DNA of 64,000 bases from CAVRXZ01 sp963773035. GTDB lineage: Bacteria; Acidobacteriota; Vicinamibacteria; Vicinamibacterales; CAVVIG01. The stretch is taken from positions 496,001 to 560,000 of the forward strand of contig CAVYZX010000010.1 of the NCBI GenBank assembly GCA_963773035.1, read 5' to 3'. Numbering within the stretch: the stretch's first letter is position 1; each line of letters begins with the position of its first letter. The notes beneath the pieces are model-generated. The model was not told the DNA's origin, did not search any database, and was given only the letters and a program-made list of their open reading frames with translations. Below are positions 25,008-32,889 of this stretch, piece by piece. Position numbers and translations under genes: made by a program.

Positions 25008-26752
25008 GGCAGACCCAGCCGAGCCACCAGACTACGATACCGTGAATCGGCGCGAAGGGGCTCGAATCTCGGCTCGAGGGCCAGGTTCGTCACCGACGGG
25101 TCCCGCGCCTCGCACGCCTCACGGAGGGACTCCAGGGCACGGTCGATGTGCCCGAGGCCAAGGTGGGCAAAAGCCAGGTGATATGACGATACGTATCGAT
25201 GGGAGGCGGCCGAATTCAAGCACTCCATCCGGGCGGCCGCGCAGGATTCGCCACGCGTGCTGGCGAGCATGTGAACGAGCCACGCCACCGACACCGGATC
25301 CTCGTTGTCTGCAACCGCGCACTCGAGTATCGCCAATGCTTCATCAGATCGACCCATCTGGAACAGCGCCGCCGCGAGCACACGGTTGGCCGGAACGAAG
25401 TTGGCGCGCATACCAAGCGTGTGGCGGCACCGCTCGACCGCCTCGACGTAGTCGCCGTCCAGGTACCGAACCCATGCCGCGCTCGTGTTGACGACGAGGC
25501 ACAGGGGATCGAGGTCGTACGCACGAACTGAGGAGATTGCCGCTTCGGCCGGGCGTCTGCGGTCTGCAAGGAACAACCCGTACAAGCGGTACACCGCTTC
25601 ACTGCTCGGATTGAACGACAACGCGAGCTTGTACTCCTCTTCAGCCCTGGCCCAGTCCCAATCGACCGACTTGTGAACTTCCGCCATCGTGAGATGCGCG
25701 TTCGCGTCGGTGCGGTCGAGCTCGAGCGCACGCGCTGCCGCTAAGCGCGCGGCTTCGAGAGCCGACCGGGGCTCACGCATGTAGTACCCGGCTGCCGCGA
25801 CGTAGGCACGCCCGAGGGCAGAGTGGGCCGACCCGAAGGTCGGATCGAGAGCCAACGCCTCCTCGTAGTGCGACACAGCCTGAGCGAGCCCCTGGTCGAC
25901 CTCACGGTTCCAGTTGTAAAGGCCTTTCAAGTACGCCTGGTGAGCCGCCAGGTGACGCGTCCCGGCCATACCGCCCTCGCCCGGCAGCAGCTCGAGTGTG
26001 AGCGCGTGAGCGATCCGCGACGCGACTTCCGCCTGCACTTGAAAACAGTCGGAGACGTCGCGCTCGTAGGTATCGGCCCACACCTGCGTTTCCGTGCGTG
26101 CCTCGATGAGCTGCGCGCTGATCCGGACACGATTGGCATCGCGGCGGACTGTTCCATCCAGTACGTGGCTCACATGAAGAATCTCGCTGATCCCCTGAAC
26201 TGTGCCGGCTTGCTTCTGCGCAGCCCTGGCTGAGTTGCTGGCGACCACGGCGAGTCGATTCGCGCACAAGCGGCCGAGCTGGATGATCATTTCTTCCGTC
26301 AGGCCTTCACTGAAGTACGCGTGATTCTCCTGTCCGCCCAAATCTCCGAACGGCAGGACAGCCAGTCGGGGCTTCACTGCAGGTCGCTCGACGGTGGCTT
26401 CGCCGATTCGTTCCACCGGTGAAATGAATCGGTAGCCGCGCCGGTGCAGGGTTTCCACGAATCTCGGCTGATCGGCCTTGTCGCCAATCACGGCCCGCAG
26501 GCGCTTCACGGCGGCGTTCAAGCCGTGCTCGAAATCGACAAAAGTCCCTTCCGGCCATAACCGGCATCGGAGTTCGTCCCGTGTCAGCACTTCGCCCGGC
26601 TGCCGCAGCAACATGAGGAGAACGTCGAAGGGTTGGTCCTGAAGGCGAATACGAAGGCCGTCCTTCCGCAACTCGCGGGAGCGAACGTCGAGCGCAAACC
26701 GTCCAAACCGGAACCCCTCCCGAATCGGAAATACTGATCCGCTTTTCGCCAT
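25004..26752 (-). CDS. Winged-helix (CadC-like) regulator with TolB-like and TPR domains
   Basis: 582 residues from ATG 26752; the open frame to 26869 adds a basic, unlikely segment. Residues of about 12-110 form an OmpR-type winged helix (GRFALDVRSRELRKDGLRIR, GTFVDFEHGLNAAVKRLRAV, ending HRRGYRFISPVE). Then a TolB/adenylate-cyclase-linked domain (RLAVLPFGDLGGQE, YFSEGLTEEMI, VSHVLDGTVRR) and about eight TPR repeats (ALALDPTFGSAHSALGRAYV). No membrane helix is seen, unlike CadC. The protein probably senses a partner through the TPRs. It overlaps the MocR gene by four bases. Confidence 0.92.
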   Translation of the reverse strand: MAKSGSVFPIREGFRFGRFALDVRSRELRKDGLRIRLQDQPFDVLLMLLRQPGEVLTRDELRCRLWPEGTFVDFEHGLNAAVKRLRAVIGDKADQPRFVETLHRRGYRFISPVERIGEATVERPAVKPRLAVLPFGDLGGQENHAYFSEGLTEEMIIQLGRLCANRLAVVASNSARAAQKQAGTVQGISEILHVSHVLDGTVRRDANRVRISAQLIEARTETQVWADTYERDVSDCFQVQAEVASRIAHALTLELLPGEGGMAGTRHLAAHQAYLKGLYNWNREVDQGLAQAVSHYEEALALDPTFGSAHSALGRAYVAAAGYYMREPRSALEAARLAAARALELDRTDANAHLTMAEVHKSVDWDWARAEEEYKLALSFNPSSEAVYRLYGLFLADRRRPAEAAISSVRAYDLDPLCLVVNTSAAWVRYLDGDYVEAVERCRHTLGMRANFVPANRVLAAALFQMGRSDEALAILECAVADNEDPVSVAWLVHMLASTRGESCAAARMECLNSAASHRYVSSYHLAFAHLGLGHIDRALESLREACEARDPSVTNLALEPRFEPLRADSRYRSLVARLGLP

Positions 26753-27030
26753 TGGCTTCAACACGTAAGTACTGCTCCGTAGCAAAGCTCTCACAGGATC
26801 CTTTAGACGCTGCCTGGCACGCAGGCCAATCGCTGAATGGACTGCTTCTCGGGCTACCGCCCGGCCCATGCCCCACGAGGTCCCAATTCACACAACCGCG
26901 TTTCTCTCAGTGAGATACCGGGTCACAAACATTTCACCTTCGGTCACCTTCCCGTCATTGAGGCAACAGAGACGCCAGCGCGATAGTCGCGGTACCGGCA
27001 TCACGCCGGACTGCGAAAGAGAGCGACTCA

Positions 27031-27984
27031 ATGAGCGGGACTGCAATGTTTGTCGTGGTGACTGCGATTGGCAGCGCGCTTCTGCCGTCGCAAGCGATTG
27101 GCGGCCCGATGCCGCAGCCGCCACTCATCATCCGCATCTATGACAGTGTCGGCCTGGCTTCAGACCGCCTGGCCACTGCTCGCCACGCCGTCTCGGCGGT
27201 CCTCAAACCAGCAGGTATCGATATCAGCTGGCGAGACTGTCGGCTGCCCCGCCCTGACGCCCCCGGTGCGTCGTGCAACGGCGCGCTCGAAGTTTCAGAG
27301 GTGATCATTCGAATTGTCAACGCGGGATCGAAGCAGCGCGACGACCGGCTGGGATACTCGTCTGTCGACGTGCAGAACCATGCCGATTGTCTCGCGACTG
27401 TGTTCGCAGATCGGATCGAGGCGATGGCCGGCCGGACCCAATCCGATCCAGGAACCTTGCTCGGTCACGTGATGGCGCATGAGATCGGGCATTTATTGAT
27501 GGGGACTTCGAGACACTCTCCCATCGGCCTGATGCGGAAACGATGGTCTGACGACGAGGTGCGGCGTCGCAGTCCGATCGACTGGCAGCTGACTCGCAGC
27601 GACGCCAGGAACGCTCGCGTCGGTCTTCTGGAACGCTCGAGGAGACTCGGCCAGTCAGCCGTAATTGGCGCCTCGCGGCGAACCACCACTGGGCGCGCTG
27701 AGTTGGAAGGCGTAACGCTGAGACTCGTCGCGACGACTGGCTGGCGCCCTCTTGGCGTTAACGGAAACTGTGCCGAAGCGGGTTCCTCGGCTCGGGGAAC
27801 ACCCGAAAGATTGTCCGCCGCGCAGTTTGTAGAAGAAGGCGTCAAGCTGCTCGTTCGGTATACGCGACAGCTATTCGCACAATTCGCGTTCCTCAGGCGA
27901 CATCAGCATCCTGACGAAGACGCAATCCAGCAGTCGAAACCTGCGCACTTCGGCCACCAACGTCCCGGCTGCAATTTGGTCTGA
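27031..27984 (+). CDS. Putative exported zinc metallopeptidase
   Basis: 317 residues with a signal peptide (FVVVTAIGSALLPSQAIGG). The middle has MAHEIGHLLMGTSRHSPIGL near residue 150: an HEXXH zinc site, a downstream His at an unusual spacing (HEXXH-x3-G-x3-H), and a GLM segment that could serve as a Met-turn. This resembles small acidobacterial hypothetical proteins with the same motif. Homology seems to end near residue 212; the last 100 residues have a different composition, so the original stop may have been lost. The gap 26753-27030 before it lies between divergent genes. Confidence 0.7.
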   Translation: MSGTAMFVVVTAIGSALLPSQAIGGPMPQPPLIIRIYDSVGLASDRLATARHAVSAVLKPAGIDISWRDCRLPRPDAPGASCNGALEVSEVIIRIVNAGSKQRDDRLGYSSVDVQNHADCLATVFADRIEAMAGRTQSDPGTLLGHVMAHEIGHLLMGTSRHSPIGLMRKRWSDDEVRRRSPIDWQLTRSDARNARVGLLERSRRLGQSAVIGASRRTTTGRAELEGVTLRLVATTGWRPLGVNGNCAEAGSSARGTPERLSAAQFVEEGVKLLVRYTRQLFAQFAFLRRHQHPDEDAIQQSKPAHFGHQRPGCNLV

Positions 27985-28055
27985 CGCGGAAGACTTCGCG
28001 CTGGCGCAAGGTCGATCAACTGATTTCAGTCGACTTCGCACATAATGGCAGCCCG

Positions 28056-28781
28056 ATGCCTGATCTGGCCGTCTGGCAATGGCTGCTTGGCGGCTTCTGC
28101 GCCGTGCTGATCGGGCTCGCCAAGACCGGGGCCCCCGGCGCCGCCACACTCACCGTCCCGCTCATGGTGATGACGGTCGGCGACGCGCGCCACGCGGCCG
28201 CCTGGACCGCTCCGATTCTGATCACAGGCGATATCTTCGCCGTCGCCTACTGGCGACGCCATGCCGAGTCGCGCACGCTGTTCTCCCTGATTCCCTGGGT
28301 TGCCGCAGGCATGGTGGTGGGCGGGTTGGCGCTGAGCCTCAACGAGCCAGTCCTGCGTCGCATCCTCGCCGTCATCGTCCTCACGATGCTTGCGGTCAAC
28401 CTGCTGCGTCGCCGGAACCCCGGCATGCGGGTCGGCGGCCACCCATCGTCCTATGGCATCGCCGCCGGCTTTGCGACGACAGTCGCCAACGCCGCCGGAC
28501 CCGTGATGAGCATGTACTTGATGACGAAACAGCTACCGAAGGAACAGTTCGTGGCGACCGGAGCCTGGTTCTTTCTTGTCGTCAATATCGCCAAGCTGCC
28601 CATCTACGCCGCCCATCACCTCTTCACGCCAGCCTCGCTGCTGTTCGACGCGACGATGGTTCTACCGGTCATCTGCGGCGCCTTTACCGGCTTGTGGGTC
28701 ATGCACCGAATTCCACAACGCTTCTTCGACGGCTTGATCCTGGTGATGACGGCGATTTCCACGATCATTCTGTTTCGTTGA
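28056..28781 (+). CDS. TauE/SafE family membrane permease
   Basis: 241 residues, seven or eight membrane helices. It has the TauE/SafE features: GLAKTGAPGAATLTVPLM in the first half, the repeated module AAGFATTVANAAGPVMSMYL in the second, and FVATGAWFFLVVNIAKLPIY. Members export sulfite, sulfonates or related organic anions. A sulfur oxidation operon lies 13 kb away (41388-44234), so sulfite export is conceivable, but there is no direct link. A nested hairpin overlaps the stop codon. Confidence 0.9.
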   Translation: MPDLAVWQWLLGGFCAVLIGLAKTGAPGAATLTVPLMVMTVGDARHAAAWTAPILITGDIFAVAYWRRHAESRTLFSLIPWVAAGMVVGGLALSLNEPVLRRILAVIVLTMLAVNLLRRRNPGMRVGGHPSSYGIAAGFATTVANAAGPVMSMYLMTKQLPKEQFVATGAWFFLVVNIAKLPIYAAHHLFTPASLLFDATMVLPVICGAFTGLWVMHRIPQRFFDGLILVMTAISTIILFR

Positions 28782-28811
28782 GCGGGCAGCGCCCGCAGCA
28801 CGGCTCAACGA
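28775..28811. terminator. Nested hairpin overlapping the tauE-like stop
   Basis: Outer arms TCGTTGAGC (28775-28783) and GCTCAACGA (28803-28811) enclose an inner GCGGGC-AGC-GCCCGC hairpin. The TGA stop of the permease is within the outer 5' arm. There is no T tract. It probably limits read-through from the permease gene. Confidence 0.55.
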
Positions 28812-28820
28812 CAGAGGCCA

Positions 28821-28895
28821 CCGAGCTCGCAGAAAGGATAGATGATTCTGCGGTCTTTTGCGGGCTCGGCGTTGAATCCCTTCTGCGCCCTCCTC
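28821..28895. repeat. CGCAGAA/TTCTGCG hairpin repeat, copy 1
   Basis: About 75 bp that resembles 47742-47815 along its length (CCGAG..CGCAGAA..TCTGCGG.CTT..GCGG.CTCGGCGTT.AA). CGCAGAA at 28829-28835 pairs with TTCTGCG at 28846-28852. It sits between convergent genes. Confidence 0.7.
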
Positions 28896-28925
28896 CGTGG
28901 TGGAGGGCTAATCTGTAGGGAGGGC

Positions 28926-29573
28926 TCAGGCACCCATCTGCCATCGCCTGATCGCATCGACTGGATGGATCAACATCAGGATGTTGAGCGTCAGGTTGTC
29001 GTGGATCCAGAAGGCCAAGAACAGCTCGGCGGCCAGGACCCAGAAAACGGTGGCCAGCGTCGGAAGGCGCCGAGCGAGAAAGAAACCTGTGACGCACGCC
29101 AGCATGTCCGCCACGGAATTGATGATGCTGTCGCCATAGTATCCAAGAGAAACCGTCTCGGTCCTGTAGCGGTTGATCACCTGATCGGTGTTTTCGTACG
29201 CCTCCCATGCCGCTTCGATCGTTGTCGCGGCAATGGCGCGAACGCCAACTGGCGCGGGGAGGAGGGCGACGGTGAGCCCGTAGAACAGAGCGCCGTGGAC
29301 GACATGAGTCACCGTGTACGGGTCAGCGATCTGCTGGGAGTTCTGGTCGCTTCGAATATCGCCGGACCAGAGCCTGACCGGACCTTTCGTGTAGGTGGGC
29401 GGCCGGCCCATGGCAAGCTCCAGCAGCGCGGCGATGGAAATGATCGCGGCCATGACCGCGAGGTCGCCGGGCCATCCGCGTTGCGGTCGGCCTCCGACGG
29501 TCCGCTGCCGGAATACCGCCAGTACAGCAGCCGACACGACAACGACGAGTGGAGGAACCGGACCGTCCAACAT
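28926..29573 (-). CDS. DUF2585/UPF0314 membrane protein
   Basis: 215 residues with about five membrane helices. Conserved family blocks are easy to see: LELAMGRPPTYTKGPVRLW, DQNSQQIADPYTVTHVVHG, AAWEAYENTDQVINRYR, YYGDSIINSVADMLACVTGF and HDNLTLNILMLIHPVDAIR. The role of UPF0314 proteins is unknown. The next gene on this strand upstream ends 14 bp before its start, so the two could form an operon. Confidence 0.9.
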   Translation of the reverse strand: MLDGPVPPLVVVVSAAVLAVFRQRTVGGRPQRGWPGDLAVMAAIISIAALLELAMGRPPTYTKGPVRLWSGDIRSDQNSQQIADPYTVTHVVHGALFYGLTVALLPAPVGVRAIAATTIEAAWEAYENTDQVINRYRTETVSLGYYGDSIINSVADMLACVTGFFLARRLPTLATVFWVLAAELFLAFWIHDNLTLNILMLIHPVDAIRRWQMGA

Positions 29574-29586
29574 CCACGACTTGGAG

Positions 29587-30054
29587 TCATTGACCGACTT
29601 CGCAGAACCCGTAGTTCTGCGAGACCGTCGGCTCTGACGTGAATCCGGGAATGCTCATCGGAAGATAGTCGTGCCGCGAAAGAACGGCCCGCAGCTTCTG
29701 TGCATTGTTCCCAGGCACAAAGACTGTCGTGATATTGAGCGTGCCGGTCACCGTTCGCTCCATGAAGTGCAGGCTGCTGACCGTCAGCAGCGCCGTCACA
29801 TGGACCGGCCCCGACGTCCCCGTCACACGAGCGGTGCCATCGTCGGTGTCGATCTCGTCGACGTCGAGAGACAGTGTTGATTGCTTCACCTCGGCCTGAG
29901 GTTCCCCAGTCTTCCAGCCGCCAACCGCATAGACCGTGAACTTGCACTTCAAGCTCTTCACACGAGCCAGTGGGTTCTTTTCGGTGGTCTGAGCGATCGC
30001 GTGGGTACCCAGCAGAGCGATGATCGCCGCCGCCGAGGCAATGCATTTGTGCAT
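29587..30054 (-). CDS. Exported protein of unknown function
   Basis: 155 residues. Start MHKCIASAAAIIALLG at 30054 is favoured by AGGGGA about six bases upstream and gives a clean signal peptide (ending AIAQTT). The mature part is a small beta-rich protein with two cysteines (LKCKFTVYAVGGW and NYGFCEVGQ). The stretch KCKFTVYAVGGWKTGEPQA recurs in acidobacterial hypothetical proteins as I recall. No function is known. It is transcribed divergently from the FMN-binding protein. Confidence 0.72.
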   Translation of the reverse strand: MHKCIASAAAIIALLGTHAIAQTTEKNPLARVKSLKCKFTVYAVGGWKTGEPQAEVKQSTLSLDVDEIDTDDGTARVTGTSGPVHVTALLTVSSLHFMERTVTGTLNITTVFVPGNNAQKLRAVLSRHDYLPMSIPGFTSEPTVSQNYGFCEVGQ

Positions 30055-30089
30055 GATGTCGTCCCCTGAGACGCCACGAATATACACGA

Positions 30090-30095
30090 TATAAT
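30090..30095 (+). promoter_or_regulatory. TATAAT -10-like box before the FMN-binding/polyferredoxin pair
   Basis: TATAAT at 30090-30095, 42 bp before the ATG at 30137, with a weak -35-like TGAGAC at 30067-30072 (17-bp spacer). It is the only clear AT-rich hexamer in the divergent gap. Confidence 0.4.
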
Positions 30096-30136
30096 CGCCG
30101 CTCTTGGTCTCCCGGGCCTCCGGGGCTGAAGAAGCC

Positions 30137-30676
30137 ATGCGAATCATGCGAATCGCCGTTACCGCAGTCCTGCTCGTCACGGGAACGCTCCTCGTAGTCA
30201 GCAGTCAGGCGCCAATCGATCCCAAGCTGCAGGGGCAGCTCAAGCGGCTTTTCCCGACGGCGACAGCGTTCTCGCCAAAGGGCGGCGACCCGCCTCACTT
30301 CAAAGCGTTCCTGAACGACCCGCGATCCGGAGCTCAGACGTTGCTGGGGTTGGCGTTCTGGACCACCGAGCTCGACCCGTTCGAACGAGCCTACGACGGC
30401 CCAATCAAAATCCTCGTGGGCATGGATACGAACGGAGTCCTGGCTGGCGTCATCGTGGTCGAGCACCACGAGCCTTACGGCGATTTCTCGGTCGACCGGC
30501 CCGAGTTTGCGGCTCAGTTCAAGGGGAAGAACATCCGCGATCCATTCAAAGTCGGTTCGGACATCGATGCCGTCTCGAGGGCGACCATCAGCGTGACCAG
30601 CGCGTCACGAGCGGTGCGGAACAGCGCGCGTCGGGTCGCGAAACAGCTGCTCACCCCGCCCGGGACCTCCAAGTGA
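30137..30676 (+). CDS. FMN-binding domain protein (NosR/RnfG type)
   Basis: 179 residues with an N-terminal hydrophobic signal or anchor (AVTAVLLVTGTLLVVSSQ). The FMN-binding domain has GPIKILVGMDTNGVLAGVIV, VEHHEPYGDF and the covalent attachment region DAVSRATISV, where FMN is normally linked to the threonine by ApbE. The usual glycine before Ala-Thr is Arg here. It would act in the periplasm as a one-electron carrier. Its stop overlaps the start of the next gene (GTGA), making a split version of NosR, in which both parts are normally one protein. An apbE gene lies at 32890-33924. Confidence 0.88.
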   Translation: MRIMRIAVTAVLLVTGTLLVVSSQAPIDPKLQGQLKRLFPTATAFSPKGGDPPHFKAFLNDPRSGAQTLLGLAFWTTELDPFERAYDGPIKILVGMDTNGVLAGVIVVEHHEPYGDFSVDRPEFAAQFKGKNIRDPFKVGSDIDAVSRATISVTSASRAVRNSARRVAKQLLTPPGTSK

Positions 30677-31659
30677 CCGCGGCTCGTTGCACCGTTCTTC
30701 TATCCCTCGCATTGTTCTTGTCGGGGGCCACGTTCGTGCGTGCGCAGCCACTGGCGGCGCCAGACACTGCCGCAGTCTCGAGTGGCGCGCAACCTTCGCC
30801 AAACGCCTGGCAGTTCGACGACGAGGAAGAGCAAGTCCCAAGTTGGCGGGACGCTTTTGCCGCGCAGGCCTGGGATCTCATCGGCTTTGGTGCAGCGATT
30901 GCCTTCGCTCTGGTTGGTTTCTTCCGCAAGAGCGAACGATGGAAGGTGGCGACTCTTGCTGTGACAGTCGCCTACCTGGGTTTCGCCAAGAGCCAGCTGA
31001 TCTCGATCGTCAACGTCTTTGCGCTGCTCGACTGGAACCTGCCCATTCTGCGATACAGCCTGGCCTGGTATCTGCTCGCCACGTTCACGGTACTCTCGAC
31101 TGTCCTCTGGGGACGGCTGTACTGCGGACGCCTTTGTGCGTTCGGCGCCCTGACTCAACTCATGGACAAGACCGTGCCGGCAAAGTGGAGGCGCGAACTG
31201 CCTCCACGAGTCGAGCGCTACGCGGTGAACGTGAAATATGTCGTGCTCGCCGGTGCCATTGCGTACTTCCTCATCACGAAGGACCGCTTGATCTACCGGT
31301 ACATCGAGCCATTCTGGATGTTCGGGTTTCACGCCTCGACGGCGTTGTGGATCGCGCTCGGTGTCCTTCTTCTGGCGACCGTTTTTGTCAGAAACCTGTA
31401 CTGCCGCTACCTCTGCCCCGTCGGCGCGGCGTTAGGAGTTCTCTCCAACCTGACGGTCTTCCGGATCAAGCGTTGGAAGGAGTGCAAGACCTGCAAAATC
31501 TGCGAGAAGACATGCGAATGGGGCGCGATTCAGGGACCGAAGATTCTCGTCTCCGAGTGCGTGCGTTGTGACGACTGCGAGCGGCTCTACATGGACCAGC
31601 AGAAGTGTCCGCACTGGATCATCATCAGGCGGAAAAGCGATTTCGCCGTGCAGAGATGA
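30673..31659 (+). CDS. Membrane polyferredoxin (NosR C-terminal/NapH type, 4Fe-4S)
   Basis: 328 residues from GTG 30673, which overlaps the FMN protein stop by four bases. After a signal-like helix there are about five membrane helices. Two Fer4_5-type cysteine motifs (GRLYCGRLCAFG and RNLYCRYLCPVGA) are next to them, and a cytoplasmic ferredoxin end holds CKTCKICEKTC and CVRCDDCERLYMDQQKCP for two 4Fe-4S clusters. The set should carry electrons across the membrane to or from the FMN partner. No nosZ, nap or other terminal oxidoreductase gene is present nearby, so the electron acceptor is unknown. Confidence 0.9.
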   Translation: MTAARCTVLLSLALFLSGATFVRAQPLAAPDTAAVSSGAQPSPNAWQFDDEEEQVPSWRDAFAAQAWDLIGFGAAIAFALVGFFRKSERWKVATLAVTVAYLGFAKSQLISIVNVFALLDWNLPILRYSLAWYLLATFTVLSTVLWGRLYCGRLCAFGALTQLMDKTVPAKWRRELPPRVERYAVNVKYVVLAGAIAYFLITKDRLIYRYIEPFWMFGFHASTALWIALGVLLLATVFVRNLYCRYLCPVGAALGVLSNLTVFRIKRWKECKTCKICEKTCEWGAIQGPKILVSECVRCDDCERLYMDQQKCPHWIIIRRKSDFAVQR

Positions 31660-31704
31660 GATGGGTCCTGGGCAGCAGTGATCGTTGCGTCTGGCAGCGG
31701 GCAG

Positions 31705-32334
31705 TCAGGGGAACCTGACAACCAAACCCGCCGTAAACTCGGCCTGCCAGACAAGGTCGGCGTGAATTGCGAACGCACACGTGCCCGAGCCGGACGAGCA
31801 GAAAATGAGACGACCGTCTGCGTCTTCGAAGGTCGTGAACACGCGACTCTCCAGACGAACGCCGATGTGTGACAACGGAAACAGCTTGACGCCGCCGCCG
31901 GCACCAACGCTGAAACGGATCTCGTTATCGCCTCCGGTCGCGTAGCGAGTCAAGCCAAGCGTGCCGGTGAGAAACGGCCGTATGCGCCCGCCGCTGAACT
32001 CCTGCAAGCCTCCGCCCTGCCAATGATCGACGGTAATCCGCCACAGTCTTGCGGCGCCAAACAGTCTTGCTGGGGTAGCGACCTCCGCGTCCTGGTGTGT
32101 GAAGAAGCCTTCGACTTGAAGGCCGTTCGAAAGCGGCACATCGACCGCGATCCCGCGCGCCGGTGCGCCATCGAGGTCGACCGGCTGCTTGGTAACGATC
32201 TCGAAGAAGTCCCCTCCGAAACGATATCCCGCGAACGGCGTGACTTCGATCGACTGCGCGGAAAGGGTCGGCGCCTGGCAAAGACAGGCCATGGCTGCCA
32301 CCGCACCCACAAATGGGGATCGTCTCCAGATCAT
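31705..32334 (-). CDS. Outer-membrane beta-barrel protein
   Basis: 209 residues: signal peptide (AMACLCQAPTLSAQS), then alternating amphipathic strands starting IEVTPFAGYRFGGDFFE and ending with VWQAEFTAGLVVRFP, where the final Phe-Pro places a near-terminal aromatic residue as in OMP barrels. It looks like an eight-stranded OmpW/porin-like barrel common in acidobacteria. It is convergent with the polyferredoxin gene, 45 bp apart. No specific function can be assigned. Confidence 0.78.
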   Translation of the reverse strand: MIWRRSPFVGAVAAMACLCQAPTLSAQSIEVTPFAGYRFGGDFFEIVTKQPVDLDGAPARGIAVDVPLSNGLQVEGFFTHQDAEVATPARLFGAARLWRITVDHWQGGGLQEFSGGRIRPFLTGTLGLTRYATGGDNEIRFSVGAGGGVKLFPLSHIGVRLESRVFTTFEDADGRLIFCSSGSGTCAFAIHADLVWQAEFTAGLVVRFP

Positions 32335-32573
32335 GTCAGCCGGCCAGGGCGCACGTCAGGTGCTGGGCCCGTGCTGCAAACCTGGATCCGACAGGCGGCC
32401 TGCTCGGGTGCTGGCTAGCCGGCGTTTTCAGGATGGGCGCGCCGTGGTGCGGCCGAAGAAGTTGAGACTGGCGCGACTTTGTCCTGCTCTGAAGTGCCTT
32501 TCCTTTGGGCCTTGATAGTTGACTTGCTTCCCCGTTGGACGATAATCAGGCCCACTTTCGAGGTCCAAAGCAG

Positions 32574-32888
32574 ATGGAAACTCCCCTGTCCGATCACAGC
32601 GTTGTCGTCCAGCACCAGGGCAAGGCGATCACCGGCGACGGAACCAGTCCACTTCGCGAGCGGCTGCTTGCGGCGATCGAGCAAGGCCACGGCTCGATCC
32701 TCCTAGACGTGGGCCATGTGTCATACATGGATAGCCTCTTGCTCGGTGAGCTGGTTCAGGCCTATTGCTCGACCGTCAAGCGAGGCGCCACCCTCGAGCT
32801 GATCAATGCCACGAAACGGCTGCGCGAGCTGCTCCGGATTACGAAGCTCGATCGCATTCTCAAGACGGCTGGCCCCGAGTCCGAGTGA
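32574..32888 (+). CDS. STAS domain protein (anti-sigma factor antagonist type)
   Basis: 104 residues from ATG 32574. It has the STAS fold pattern: short strands, SILLDVGHVSYMDSLLLGEL (the serine in the YMDS loop is at the usual phosphorylation position), and the final LINATKRLRELLRITKLDRI. SpoIIAA-like proteins bind anti-sigma factors when unphosphorylated. No kinase or sigma gene is adjacent, so the partner is elsewhere. Its stop is one base from the stop of convergent apbE. Confidence 0.88.
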   Translation: METPLSDHSVVVQHQGKAITGDGTSPLRERLLAAIEQGHGSILLDVGHVSYMDSLLLGELVQAYCSTVKRGATLELINATKRLRELLRITKLDRILKTAGPESE

Positions 32889-32889
32889 T

